A DNA stretch of 64,000 bases from Pseudomonadota bacterium (GTDB lineage Bacteria > Pseudomonadota > Alphaproteobacteria > Rhizobiales > Hyphomicrobiaceae), in contig JAFAFW010000086.1 in assembly GCA_023423275.1 (NCBI GenBank), positions 1 to 64,000 of the forward strand, in the 5' to 3' direction. Positions 43,750 to 52,286 of this stretch are shown here, piece after piece; within the stretch, counting starts at the first letter, position 1, and each line of letters starts with the position of its first letter. The notes beneath the pieces are model-generated. The model ran no database searches, was not told where the DNA came from, and saw only the letters and a list, made by a program, of their open reading frames with translations. The translations under genes and the position numbers were made by a program.

Positions 43750-44751
43750 TTAACCGCGGGCCGTCAGCTCATCGCGCCAGACACCCTTCTCCTTGAAGTA
43801 TTTGGCAGAGCCGCCATTGACCGGGAAGCCCGGCAACAGGAAGCGTGTCGCCTGCTTGATATCGACCATGGCCAATTCGGTCGAAATCTTCCGAATGTCC
43901 TCGGCGTTTTCGTAGATCGTCTTCACCAGCGTATAGCCGGTGGCATCGTCGACCTCCGGGCGTGAACCGAGGATGCCGGACATCGCCGGTGAGATCGCTT
44001 CGCCTTCAAGAGCAGGCCAATTGGTGGGGGTGAGCATATTCATCAGCGCACCTGGCTGCTCGCTCTGAACTTCCTTGATCAGCTCTGCGGGGAAGGCGAC
44101 CGGCTTGACCTTCACCGTAGCCTCCAGTTCGGTCATGATACTTGCGGGCTTGCCATTGAGCAGAATTGTTGCGATCGCGTCGAACGCTCCCGCCTTCATG
44201 CCTTCATGAGTTTCGCGCCAGGAGCCATAACTGGGGCGTACTTTGTCGTGCAGGCCTGCCTTGGTCAGCAACATGCGCCAAAGCAGTGTTGCAGCGCCTC
44301 CTGCAGGACCGGTACAGATCCTCTTCCCGGCCAGATCCTCGATCGACTTGATCCCCGAATCCGCGCGCACAATAAGTGGCTGATCCCAAACGCCGTAGGA
44401 GAGCAGCTGCACGGGTTTAATGCTCTCCTTGAACGGCGCCTGCCCTCGATAAGCCGATTGCCATTCAAGCGACGTCGTCTGGGCCAAGTCGATCTCGTTG
44501 CGGCCGATCAGTGCCATATTCTCGACAGCACCCGACGTGGAGACAGCCGATCCCTTCAGATCCGACTTCTGATTCACCGTGGACGCCAGAGCTTCAATGA
44601 TGACGTAGCCTGTGGATCCGAGGCTGGCCGATCCCCAACGCAGAGGCTTTCCCTGCGCAAACACCGGACGAAACCCACCCAGGCTGGTACCAATCATGAG
44701 ACCGGAAGTGGCTGCCAGGAGCTGGCGCCGAGTCATATTTCCGACGTCCAT
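43750..44751 (-). CDS. TAXI-family TRAP transporter solute-binding protein
   Basis: A 333-residue exported protein with a twin-arginine-like signal (MTRRQLLAATSGLMIGTSLG, cleavage after VFAQ). TAXI features are GKPLRWGSASLGSTGYVIIE, GAVENMALIGRNEIDLAQTT, DLAGKRICTGPAGGAATLLW and LTPTNWPALEGEAI. TAXI proteins feed fused TRAP permeases and bind glutamate or other carboxylates. The start ATG 44751 is favoured by AGGGA seven bases upstream; ATG 44769 is alternative. It is divergent from the permease at 44911, with a 160-base shared promoter region that contains the short hairpin GATGC-TTGC-GCATC (44884-44897). Confidence 0.92.
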   Translation of the reverse strand: MDVGNMTRRQLLAATSGLMIGTSLGGFRPVFAQGKPLRWGSASLGSTGYVIIEALASTVNQKSDLKGSAVSTSGAVENMALIGRNEIDLAQTTSLEWQSAYRGQAPFKESIKPVQLLSYGVWDQPLIVRADSGIKSIEDLAGKRICTGPAGGAATLLWRMLLTKAGLHDKVRPSYGSWRETHEGMKAGAFDAIATILLNGKPASIMTELEATVKVKPVAFPAELIKEVQSEQPGALMNMLTPTNWPALEGEAISPAMSGILGSRPEVDDATGYTLVKTIYENAEDIRKISTELAMVDIKQATRFLLPGFPVNGGSAKYFKEKGVWRDELTARG

Positions 44752-44910
44752 CGTTTTTCCCTGCCTCATGAAATTTCTGCTTCAAAGCCGAACAGCATTC
44801 TGCAATCATTCATGCAATGCGAGTGCAGGTCAAGCGCTCAGTCATCCAGATTTTCTGAGCGATATACAGTGCGCAGACTGCACGATGCTTGCGCATCATG
44901 AATAAGGTCG

Positions 44911-46995
44911 ATGCAGCATATGCCCAACACGAATGCGACCGCAACCCTGCGCTCCTGGCTCGGCGATGTCGTTAATTCCGACGTTCCCGTAAACAAACTC
45001 CTGGCGATTTCGGTCGGCGTTTTTGCGATCGCGCTTGCGCTGCTCCATGCTCTGCAAGCGCAATTCTATTTTTTTTCATCCGGCGAGCTGAAGAATATTC
45101 ACGTCAATATGAGCTGTGTGCTCACGTTCATGATTCTTGCTCTGAGAACGCCGGCGGATAGACCAGGGCGTCGTTGGCTCATGATCGTCATGGCGTTCGT
45201 GGCGGCAATTCCCCTGGTCTATATCCAGGTTGAGCACCAAGCGATCGTGACCGAGCGTATCCTGTTCCCCAGCGATCTCGATATGTGGATCGCCATCCTG
45301 ATGCTCGTCACCGTGTTTCTCGCCGCATGGCTGGAGTGGGGGCTGATCATACCTGCTCTGGGCACGATTGGCCTTTTGTATGGCTACTTCGGCTACCTTG
45401 TTCCGGAGGGACTCTTCTATCATACGGGGCTCAGCTTCGATCGCCTCATCTCCTATACGTCGATCCCCTCCTTCAGTGGGCTTTTAGGCGGATTAACAGA
45501 GGAATCAGCGCGAACCATCTTCATGTTCATGTTGTTTGCCGGGGTCCTGATTGCCACCGGCGGAAGCGCCCTTATCATGAAGCTGTCCTTTGCCGCAGTT
45601 GGTCATTTGCGTGCAGGTCCAGCGCAGATCGCCGTGGTGTCCAGCGCGCTGTTCGGCATGATCTCAGGGAGCACTGTTGCCAACGTCGCGGCACAGGGGC
45701 CGTACACAATTCCAACGATGCGGCGATGTGGCTTCTCGCGGGAATTTGCCGGGGCGATCGAGGCCGTGTCATCGACAGGCGGCCAAATCACACCGCCGGT
45801 GCTGGGTCTGACGGCATTCTTGATCGTCGGCCTTACAGGCATTCCCTATTATGAGGTGATGATCGCAACGGTATTTCCGGCCGCGATTTTTTATCTGTAC
45901 CTCATGATCAGCATTCACATCGAGGCAATCCGTAACGGCATCGGTGCGGTTACGGATATGCAGCTTGGTGAAAACTCCGAAATGGACGCCATGAGCGTCA
46001 AGCAGGCAGCCCTCCAGCATATTCACATTATCGCGGCGACGTTCTTTCTTTTCTGGCTTCTGTCGAGCGATTCACCGGCCGGATTGGCCGCCCTTTACGC
46101 GAGTCTGATGATTCTCGCCGGCGAATTCGTGAAGAGGATTTTGAAACATTGGCGAACGCCGATGTTCGGCATTATCGAATTCGGACGCATTGCGTGCCTT
46201 TCTCTTATCGGCGGCGCAAGGAGCGGCGCGCAGGTCGCCATCGTCGTCGCCGTTATCAACGTCATGGTGGAGATGTTCGTCGTCACCGGGCTTGGCCAGA
46301 AGATGTCACATCTGATGCTGGCGATCGCAGATGGCTCGCTCTGGACCCTGTTGGTCGTAGCCGCCCTGATGTGCTTGGTTCTCGGCTGCGGTCTCCCAAC
46401 GTCAGCCGCCTACATTCTGGTGGCGCTTCTTGGGGCACCAGCCTTGGCGAAGCTCGGCGTCCCTATCCTCGCAGCCCACCTGTTCGTGTTCTTCTATGCC
46501 AACCTCTCGGCCATCACGCCGCCGACGGCGCTTGCTGCATTGGTGGCATCGAACATCTCGGGCGGAAGCTTCATGAGGACCTCCGTCATCTGCGTCTGGC
46601 TGGCTCTACCCTGTTTCTTCTTACCCTTCCTGTTCGTCGCTCATCCCGAAATCATCGGGCTTAATACGAACCTGTTCGTCCAGGCCGGATTTGCCCTGCT
46701 CTCGCTGATATCCTTGTTGGCGGCAACGTTCGTTATCAGCGGTTACATGCTCGGACCGCTCTACTGGTATGAGCGCATTCTCATGCTGCCGGCCGTGCTA
46801 TGCTTGCTCATTCCCGGCTGGACTGCTTCTCTCGTCGGATACGGGCTGCTCGCCGCAATCACCGCAATCCAGCTTGTCGGGCCGGCGCGGCAGATGACGA
46901 TCAAGAGTTACGCGAAGGATGAGACACGCCAATCGCTCGGACGGCTTGCCCGCTATATGGTCAGACGCGCCGAACAAGGGCAGAGTGTAGATTGA
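44911..46995 (+). CDS. Fused 4TM/12TM TRAP transporter permease
   Basis: A 694-residue inner-membrane protein in which the small (Q-like) and large (M-like) TRAP subunits are fused, the form that works with TAXI binding proteins. The N-terminal four helices run from about residue 28 to 160 (LLAISVGVFAIALALLHALQ and later). The large part shows FSGLLGGLTEESARTIFMFM, FGMISGSTVANVAAQGPYTI, RRCGFSREFAGAIEAVSSTG then GQITPPVLGLTAFLIV, and LGCGLPTSAAYILVALLGAP. The C-terminus has extra helices and a basic tail. The start is ATG 44911 with TAAGG close upstream; ATG 44920 is possible. A gamma-glutamyltransferase gene follows after 22 bases. Confidence 0.93.
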   Translation: MQHMPNTNATATLRSWLGDVVNSDVPVNKLLAISVGVFAIALALLHALQAQFYFFSSGELKNIHVNMSCVLTFMILALRTPADRPGRRWLMIVMAFVAAIPLVYIQVEHQAIVTERILFPSDLDMWIAILMLVTVFLAAWLEWGLIIPALGTIGLLYGYFGYLVPEGLFYHTGLSFDRLISYTSIPSFSGLLGGLTEESARTIFMFMLFAGVLIATGGSALIMKLSFAAVGHLRAGPAQIAVVSSALFGMISGSTVANVAAQGPYTIPTMRRCGFSREFAGAIEAVSSTGGQITPPVLGLTAFLIVGLTGIPYYEVMIATVFPAAIFYLYLMISIHIEAIRNGIGAVTDMQLGENSEMDAMSVKQAALQHIHIIAATFFLFWLLSSDSPAGLAALYASLMILAGEFVKRILKHWRTPMFGIIEFGRIACLSLIGGARSGAQVAIVVAVINVMVEMFVVTGLGQKMSHLMLAIADGSLWTLLVVAALMCLVLGCGLPTSAAYILVALLGAPALAKLGVPILAAHLFVFFYANLSAITPPTALAALVASNISGGSFMRTSVICVWLALPCFFLPFLFVAHPEIIGLNTNLFVQAGFALLSLISLLAATFVISGYMLGPLYWYERILMLPAVLCLLIPGWTASLVGYGLLAAITAIQLVGPARQMTIKSYAKDETRQSLGRLARYMVRRAEQGQSVD

Positions 46996-47017
46996 CGAAC
47001 CGAGGAAACGACACCCC

Positions 47018-48754
47018 ATGAGCACGGCAAATCCAGATCTCGGCATTCCATCCTATCGTCCGGAACTGACCGGGCAGAACCATATGGTGGTGGCCGGCCA
47101 CCATGGGGCCAGCCATGCCGCATTCTGCATTCTTGAAGCAGGCGGCAACGCGGTCGACGCGGGTGTTGCGGCTGGGCTGGCGCTCGGCGTCCTGCAGAGT
47201 GACATCGTCAACGTGGCCGGCGTCGCGCCAACACTGATCTACCTGGCAGATCGCGACGAAGTGGTGTCCATCGCCGGTCTCGGGACATGGCCGAAGGCGG
47301 CATCAGCAGAGTTCTTCCGCAAGAACCACGATGGGCATATCCCGACCGGCCTCCTGCGGACCGTTGTGCCGTCAGCACCTGCAACATGGATCGCCGCGCT
47401 CGAACACTATGGGACGATGTCGTTTTCGGATGTTGCAGCCGCAGCCATCCGCTTCGCCCGCGACGGCTTTGTCATGTATCCGCTGATGGCCGAGATCATC
47501 GCATCTCATGAGGCCGAGTATCGCCAGTGGCCATCGAATGCCGCGATTTATCTCCCAAACGGGCGGTCTCCGCGTACTGGAGAGCTGTTTGTCCAGTCGG
47601 ATCTCGCGCGCAGCCTGCAATACATGTGCGACCAGGAAAAGGCGCACGCGGGCAAAGGGCGGATCGCCGGACTGCAAGCGGCGCGTGATGCGTTCTACAC
47701 GGGCGATCTGGCAGCCACGTTCGCGGACTATCATGCCAAGAACGGCGGCTGGCTGACGATGGAGGATATGGCTGCCTTTCAGGCCGATATCGAGAAGCCA
47801 GTCAGCGTAAGCTACAAGGACTACAGCGTCTTCACCTGCCAGCCCTGGTGTCAGGGACCGGCCCTGGCGCAGGTTCTGAAACTGGTCGAGGGCATTGACC
47901 TCAAGAGCCTCGGTCACAATTCGCCGGACTATGCCCACATCCTCATCGAAGCACTGAAACTGACGTTCGCAGACCGCGAGCGGTACTATGGCGACCCGAA
48001 ATTCGTCGATGTGCCTCTCGACCGCCTTCTGTCGGAAGCGTACGCCGCAGACCGGAGGGCGGCCATCCGGCCGGATCGTGCCTATCCCGGGCTTCCTCCG
48101 GCAGGCGACGGCAGCCGGCCCGAAGCGGTGATCGCTACAGAAGCATCGCGCGGCCAGCTCGATACTTCGTACGTCTGCGTCGTCGACAAGCATGGCAATG
48201 CGTTCTCGGCGACGCCGAGCGACACGTCCTGCGAATCCCCCGTCATCCCCGGAACCGGCCTCGTACCCTCGATGCGCGGCACACAGAACTGGGCCGATCC
48301 GAACCACGCCTCGGTCGTCGCTCCCGGAAAGCGCCCGCGCCTGACGCCGAATCCCGCTTTGGCGCTCGGTCGCAAGGGACCGCGCGGGAGGGAACTGCTG
48401 CCGTTCGGAACCCCTGGCGGCGACGTGCAAATTCAAGCGATGCTGCAAACGTTCCTCAACATTCGCGAGTTCGGCATGGGGCTGCAGCAGGCCGTGGAGG
48501 CACCACGCTTTGCGACCTACAGCTTCCCGGATTCATTCGAGCCGCATGCCTATCGTCCCAGCCTCGTGACGTTGGAATCGCGTTTGCCGGAAGCCGTCGG
48601 CGAGCAGCTTTCGGCGCGCGGGCACGATGTCCAATGGTGGCCGCAGTTCATCTGGCGTGCCGGCGCGATGTGCATCATCCGCAAGGATCCCGATACCGGA
48701 TTGCTGTCCGGAGGCGCCGATCCTCGCCGGCTGTCGTACGCGTTGGGTTGGTAA
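47018..48754 (+). CDS. Gamma-glutamyltransferase family protein
   Basis: A 578-residue Ntn hydrolase-type enzyme. The large-subunit part shows MVVAGHHGASHAAFCILEAG, GNAVDAGVAAGLALGVLQSD and LRTVVPSAPATWIAALEHYG. The cleavage and nucleophile site is Thr383 in GQLDTSYVCVVDKHGNAFSA, where autoprocessing yields the small subunit. The later motifs PRLTPNPALALG, PFGTPGGDVQIQAMLQ and QAVEAPRFATY are family-standard. No signal peptide is seen, so it may act in the cytosol on imported gamma-glutamyl compounds (the classical enzyme is periplasmic). The gene follows the TRAP permease by 22 bases and is likely co-transcribed, so the importer may supply its substrate. Confidence 0.92.
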   Translation: MSTANPDLGIPSYRPELTGQNHMVVAGHHGASHAAFCILEAGGNAVDAGVAAGLALGVLQSDIVNVAGVAPTLIYLADRDEVVSIAGLGTWPKAASAEFFRKNHDGHIPTGLLRTVVPSAPATWIAALEHYGTMSFSDVAAAAIRFARDGFVMYPLMAEIIASHEAEYRQWPSNAAIYLPNGRSPRTGELFVQSDLARSLQYMCDQEKAHAGKGRIAGLQAARDAFYTGDLAATFADYHAKNGGWLTMEDMAAFQADIEKPVSVSYKDYSVFTCQPWCQGPALAQVLKLVEGIDLKSLGHNSPDYAHILIEALKLTFADRERYYGDPKFVDVPLDRLLSEAYAADRRAAIRPDRAYPGLPPAGDGSRPEAVIATEASRGQLDTSYVCVVDKHGNAFSATPSDTSCESPVIPGTGLVPSMRGTQNWADPNHASVVAPGKRPRLTPNPALALGRKGPRGRELLPFGTPGGDVQIQAMLQTFLNIREFGMGLQQAVEAPRFATYSFPDSFEPHAYRPSLVTLESRLPEAVGEQLSARGHDVQWWPQFIWRAGAMCIIRKDPDTGLLSGGADPRRLSYALGW

Positions 48755-48848
48755 TCGCAGACCAGCGCGCGGAACAAACCGGGGCGCTGATCATGCGAAA
48801 CGCATCTTGGGTCTTGCCGACGACACCGGCGAGGCCCAATGCGCTACT

Positions 48849-50066
48849 TCACATTGCCCCCAGGACACCGGACGCGACTGCGCACAGAATAACAACGAGC
48901 CAGGCTGGTACGCTCCACATGGTGAGCGCAAGACATGCGGCGACACCAATGGCAAAGTCGCGCGGTCCTTGAATACCAGCAGTCCACACCGGATCGTAAA
49001 GTGCAGCGAGCAGTAAGCCAACGACCGCGGCATTGACACCGCGCAGTGCAGATTGCGCCCAGGCCTCAGCCCGAATGCGCTCCCAGAACGGCAGAACGCC
49101 GATCACCAGCAAAAGCGATGGCAGGAAAATCGCAACCAGGCACACGATTGCCGTCGACCATCCTCCAATTACCGTCCCGAGATAAGCCGAGAACGTGAAC
49201 AACGGCCCCGGCACGGCCTGCGCCGCGCCGTATCCGGCGAGGAACTGGTCGTTCGTGACCAAGCCCGGCGGCACCATTTCCGCTTGCAGGAGCGGCAGCA
49301 CAACGTGACCGCCTCCGAACACGAGCGATCCAGCCCGGAAAAATGCATCCATCAAATCGATGGCCAGGCTGTCTGTTGCCGCCGCCAGAACCGGCAGACC
49401 CATCAGTATCCCGAAAAAGAGCACCAGAGCCGTCCCGCCGACCGCGCGGCTCACGGGAGCCGGCTTGGCCGCATGCATCTGCGCTTGGCCATCGCCACCC
49501 AACATAATGAGACCAACGATGCCGCCGAGAACAATGGCGCCGATCTGGCCCCAGACTGTCGGGATCGCCAGCACGATCGCAGCGGCGGCAACCGCGAGCG
49601 TTGCTCTCTCCCTGTCGGGCGCCAGCGTCCGCATCATACCGAACACAGCCTGCGCCACCACGGCAACAGCGGCAATCTTGAGACCGTGCAGCCATGCACT
49701 TCCCGCCGCGCCTCCTAGGGTCTGAAGGCCGAAGGCAAAAAGCACCAGAACGATTGCGGATGGCAGGGTGAATGCCGTCCAGGCCGCTAAAGCCCCTGCA
49801 TAACCGGCACGGGTCAGTCCGATCGCCATGCCGACCTGACTGCTTGCAGGCCCCGGCAAGAACTGGCAAAGGGCGACGAGGTCAGCATAGTCGCGCTCAT
49901 CCAGCCACTTGCGATGGACGACGAATTCCTGGCGGAAATATCCCAAATGCGCCACCGGCCCCCCAAAGGACGTCAGCCCGAGCCGCAAAAAGGCGAGGAA
50001 CACCTCGATAATCCGCGAACTCTGCGAACCATCATCAAGAGGAGTTTTCAGAGACATCGCGGTCAT
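48849..50066 (-). CDS. chrA: Chromate transporter (ChrA, two-domain form)
   Basis: A 405-residue CHR-superfamily membrane protein with two homologous halves. The first half carries LRLGLTSFGGPVAHLGYFRQ, then CQFLPGPASSQVGMAIGLTR; the second carries AFFRAGSLVFGGGHVVLPLL and FLAGYGAAQAVPGPLFTFSA. The paired FGGP/FGGGH and PGP motifs are those of ChrA chromate exporters. Only some members confer chromate resistance. ATG 50066 (or 50057, MSLKTPL) is chosen; no clear ribosome site is visible at either. It is divergent from the following TRAP genes. Confidence 0.92.
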   Translation of the reverse strand: MTAMSLKTPLDDGSQSSRIIEVFLAFLRLGLTSFGGPVAHLGYFRQEFVVHRKWLDERDYADLVALCQFLPGPASSQVGMAIGLTRAGYAGALAAWTAFTLPSAIVLVLFAFGLQTLGGAAGSAWLHGLKIAAVAVVAQAVFGMMRTLAPDRERATLAVAAAAIVLAIPTVWGQIGAIVLGGIVGLIMLGGDGQAQMHAAKPAPVSRAVGGTALVLFFGILMGLPVLAAATDSLAIDLMDAFFRAGSLVFGGGHVVLPLLQAEMVPPGLVTNDQFLAGYGAAQAVPGPLFTFSAYLGTVIGGWSTAIVCLVAIFLPSLLLVIGVLPFWERIRAEAWAQSALRGVNAAVVGLLLAALYDPVWTAGIQGPRDFAIGVAACLALTMWSVPAWLVVILCAVASGVLGAM

Positions 50067-50222
50067 ATGACATCGGGCTGGCGGCGAAAGCTGGCTGCCG
50101 GTTCGACTATCGCAGCAGTATGAATGTGGCTTGACAATTAGACCAATTTCACGGTGCAACGGGCTCTAAAACATGGCAAGAGCCATCACAAATCCAGCGA
50201 AGCGATCAGCAAGGCAGCATCG

Positions 50223-50762
50223 GTGCAATTTCTCCTGAGCGTCAGTCGGGCCGTCGACGGCCTCAGCGATATTGCAGGCTATGTCGCGAAATGGCTCGTG
50301 CTCTTCGCCTGTCTCGTCAGCGCCGGCAATGCCACGGTTCGTTATCTTTTCAGCTATAGCTCGAACGGATGGCTGGAAATTCAGTGGTACATGTTCGGCG
50401 GCATCGTGCTGCTGGGCGCGGCTCAGACGCTGCGGCTCAATGAACACGTCCGCGTCGACCTGCTGTATTCTACAGTGTCGGAACGGTCCAAGCTTTGGAT
50501 AGACGTGTTTGGCCTGTGCTGCTTCCTGCTGCCCATCACGGCCTATTTCGTCTATCTGACATGGCCGTTCTTCCTTAATTCCTACCTCTCTCAGGAATAC
50601 TCCAACAATGCTGGCGGCCTGATCCTCTGGCCAGCGAAAGCTGTTCTGCCGCTCGGTTTCGCTCTGGTCTTTCTCCAGGGGGTGTCGGAACTCATCAAAC
50701 GCGTGGCGGCGCTCAACGGAGCCGCAAGCGTGAACTCACACTACGAAGCCCCCCTACAATAA
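50223..50762 (+). CDS. TRAP transporter small permease (DctQ family)
   Basis: A 179-residue protein with four helices: about 18-36 (KWLVLFACLVSAGNATVRYL), 56-74, 92-114 and 137-160. SAGNATVRYLFSYSSNGWLE and IQWYMFGGIVLLGAAQTLRL then NEHVRVDLLYSTVSERSKLW are typical of this group. The start is uncertain: GTG 50223 (MQFLLSVSRAVDGL) with AAGGCAG upstream resembles homologues, but GTG 50154 in the same frame would add 23 residues. A large permease follows 24 bases after the stop. Confidence 0.88.
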   Translation: MQFLLSVSRAVDGLSDIAGYVAKWLVLFACLVSAGNATVRYLFSYSSNGWLEIQWYMFGGIVLLGAAQTLRLNEHVRVDLLYSTVSERSKLWIDVFGLCCFLLPITAYFVYLTWPFFLNSYLSQEYSNNAGGLILWPAKAVLPLGFALVFLQGVSELIKRVAALNGAASVNSHYEAPLQ

Positions 50763-50786
50763 CAGCCCTTCCGGGCAGGACCTGCG

Positions 50787-52199
50787 ATGTTCTCCTACGG
50801 CATCATGCCACCCCTGATGTTCGGCAGCATGATCTTCTTCATGCTGATCGGGTTTCCTGTCGCCTTCTCTCTGGCAGCCGTCGGTTTGTTCTTCGGGATT
50901 CTCGGCATTTTCACCGGTCACTTCGATCCGGCGTTTCTTCAGGCCCTGCCGTTCCGCTTCTTCGGGATCATCTCCAACGAGCTGCTTCTTGCGATTCCGT
51001 TTTTCACGTTCATGGGCGCCGTGCTGGAGCGATGTGGTCTCGCTGAAGACCTCCTGGAAGGCACAGCCCAGCTTTTCGGAGGTGTTCCCGGCGGTCTCGC
51101 CTACGCGGTGGTGGTCGTGGGCGCGATTCTCGGTGCAATTACCGGCACCGTAGCAGCGTCAGTCATCGCCATGGGCATGATCTCGCTGCCGATCATGATA
51201 CGCTACGGCTACAACATGCGCCTCGCGACGGGCGTAATCGCGGCTTCAGGCACGATCGCGCAGCTCATTCCTCCGTCGCTCGTGCTGATCGTCCTCGCTG
51301 ATCAACTTGGCCGCTCTGTCGGTGACATGTACCTCGGTGCAATAGGACCGTCGGTCCTGCAAGTCCTGCTTTTCCTGTTTTACATCTTCGTGCTTTCGCT
51401 GTTCCGTCCTGGACTGATGCCTCCGATCCCGGAAGCGGATCGCGAGCCGATGAACTGGCAACTGATCGGCCGCGTCCTGCGCGGCATGGTCCCCTCCATT
51501 GTGCTGATTTTCCTCGTTCTGGGAACTCTGGCCATGGGGCTTGCGACACCGACGGAAGCGGGCGCCATGGGTGCCGTCGGCGCGATCGCCTTGGCTGCTC
51601 TCCATCGCCGGCTGACGTGGTCGTTGATGGAGCAAGCGATGCGATCGACCATGAAGATCACCGCAATGGTCGTTTTCATTCTGATCGGCGCGACGTGCTT
51701 CAGTCTGGTCTTCCAGGGAATGGATGGCGCGCGCTGGATCGAGCACTTGCTGACTGGCCTTCCCGGCGGCGCAACCGGCTTCCTGATCTTCGTCAATATC
51801 TTCGTGTTCTTCCTGGCATTCTTTCTCGATTTCTTCGAAATCGCCTTCATCATCGTTCCGCTGCTCGCGCCGGTCGCCACGTCGCTCGGCATCGATCTGA
51901 TCTGGTTTGGCGTGCTCCTCTGCGTGAACATGCAGACGTCCTTCATGCATCCACCGTTCGGCTTCGCCCTGTTCTATCTGCGCGGCGTCGCGCCACCATC
52001 AGTAAAGACCTCGGATATCTATTGGGGCGTCATTCCCTGGCTCTGCCTGCAAATCATCATGGTTGCGATCATCATTGCGTGGCCCGACCTGGTGACGCAT
52101 TGGATCGACAGCGCCAAGCCTGACACCTCCAACATCCGCATTGAAATTCCGTTCGACGATGCGCCCCCTCCGTTGATCTTCGACACTCCGAAGCAGTAG
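50787..52199 (+). CDS. TRAP transporter large permease (DctM family)
   Basis: A 470-residue permease with about 12 helices. Motifs are FGIISNELLLAIPFFTFMGA, GAITGTVAASVIAMGMISLP, RYGYNMRLATGVIAASGTIA followed by QLIPPSLVLIVLADQLGRSV, MGLATPTEAGAMGAVGAIAL, and FFEIAFIIVPLLAPVATSLG then VLLCVNMQTSFMHPPFGFAL. The C-terminus after the last helix is Pro-rich (IPFDDAPPPLIFDTPKQ). This subtype, with QTSFMHPPFGFALFY, accompanies 2-oxo-acid/mannitol-chloroaromatic type binding proteins. The likely binding protein lies convergent just downstream, and a bidirectional terminator separates the two. Confidence 0.93.
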   Translation: MFSYGIMPPLMFGSMIFFMLIGFPVAFSLAAVGLFFGILGIFTGHFDPAFLQALPFRFFGIISNELLLAIPFFTFMGAVLERCGLAEDLLEGTAQLFGGVPGGLAYAVVVVGAILGAITGTVAASVIAMGMISLPIMIRYGYNMRLATGVIAASGTIAQLIPPSLVLIVLADQLGRSVGDMYLGAIGPSVLQVLLFLFYIFVLSLFRPGLMPPIPEADREPMNWQLIGRVLRGMVPSIVLIFLVLGTLAMGLATPTEAGAMGAVGAIALAALHRRLTWSLMEQAMRSTMKITAMVVFILIGATCFSLVFQGMDGARWIEHLLTGLPGGATGFLIFVNIFVFFLAFFLDFFEIAFIIVPLLAPVATSLGIDLIWFGVLLCVNMQTSFMHPPFGFALFYLRGVAPPSVKTSDIYWGVIPWLCLQIIMVAIIIAWPDLVTHWIDSAKPDTSNIRIEIPFDDAPPPLIFDTPKQ

Positions 52200-52234
52200 C
52201 GCGCCGGCCAAAGTCACCGATCGTTCGGCACAAA

Positions 52235-52262
52235 AAAATACCGGCCTTTCGGCCGGTATTTC
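52235..52262. terminator. Bidirectional intrinsic terminator
   Basis: AAATACCGGCC (52236-52246) pairs with GGCCGGTATTT (52251-52261) around a TTTC loop, with an A-run on the left and T residues on the right of the stem. It sits between the end of the DctM gene (plus) and the end of the binding-protein gene (minus), so it can stop transcripts from both sides. Confidence 0.85.
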
Positions 52263-52286
52263 GCTTCTGAGCTGGGATAGAAGACG

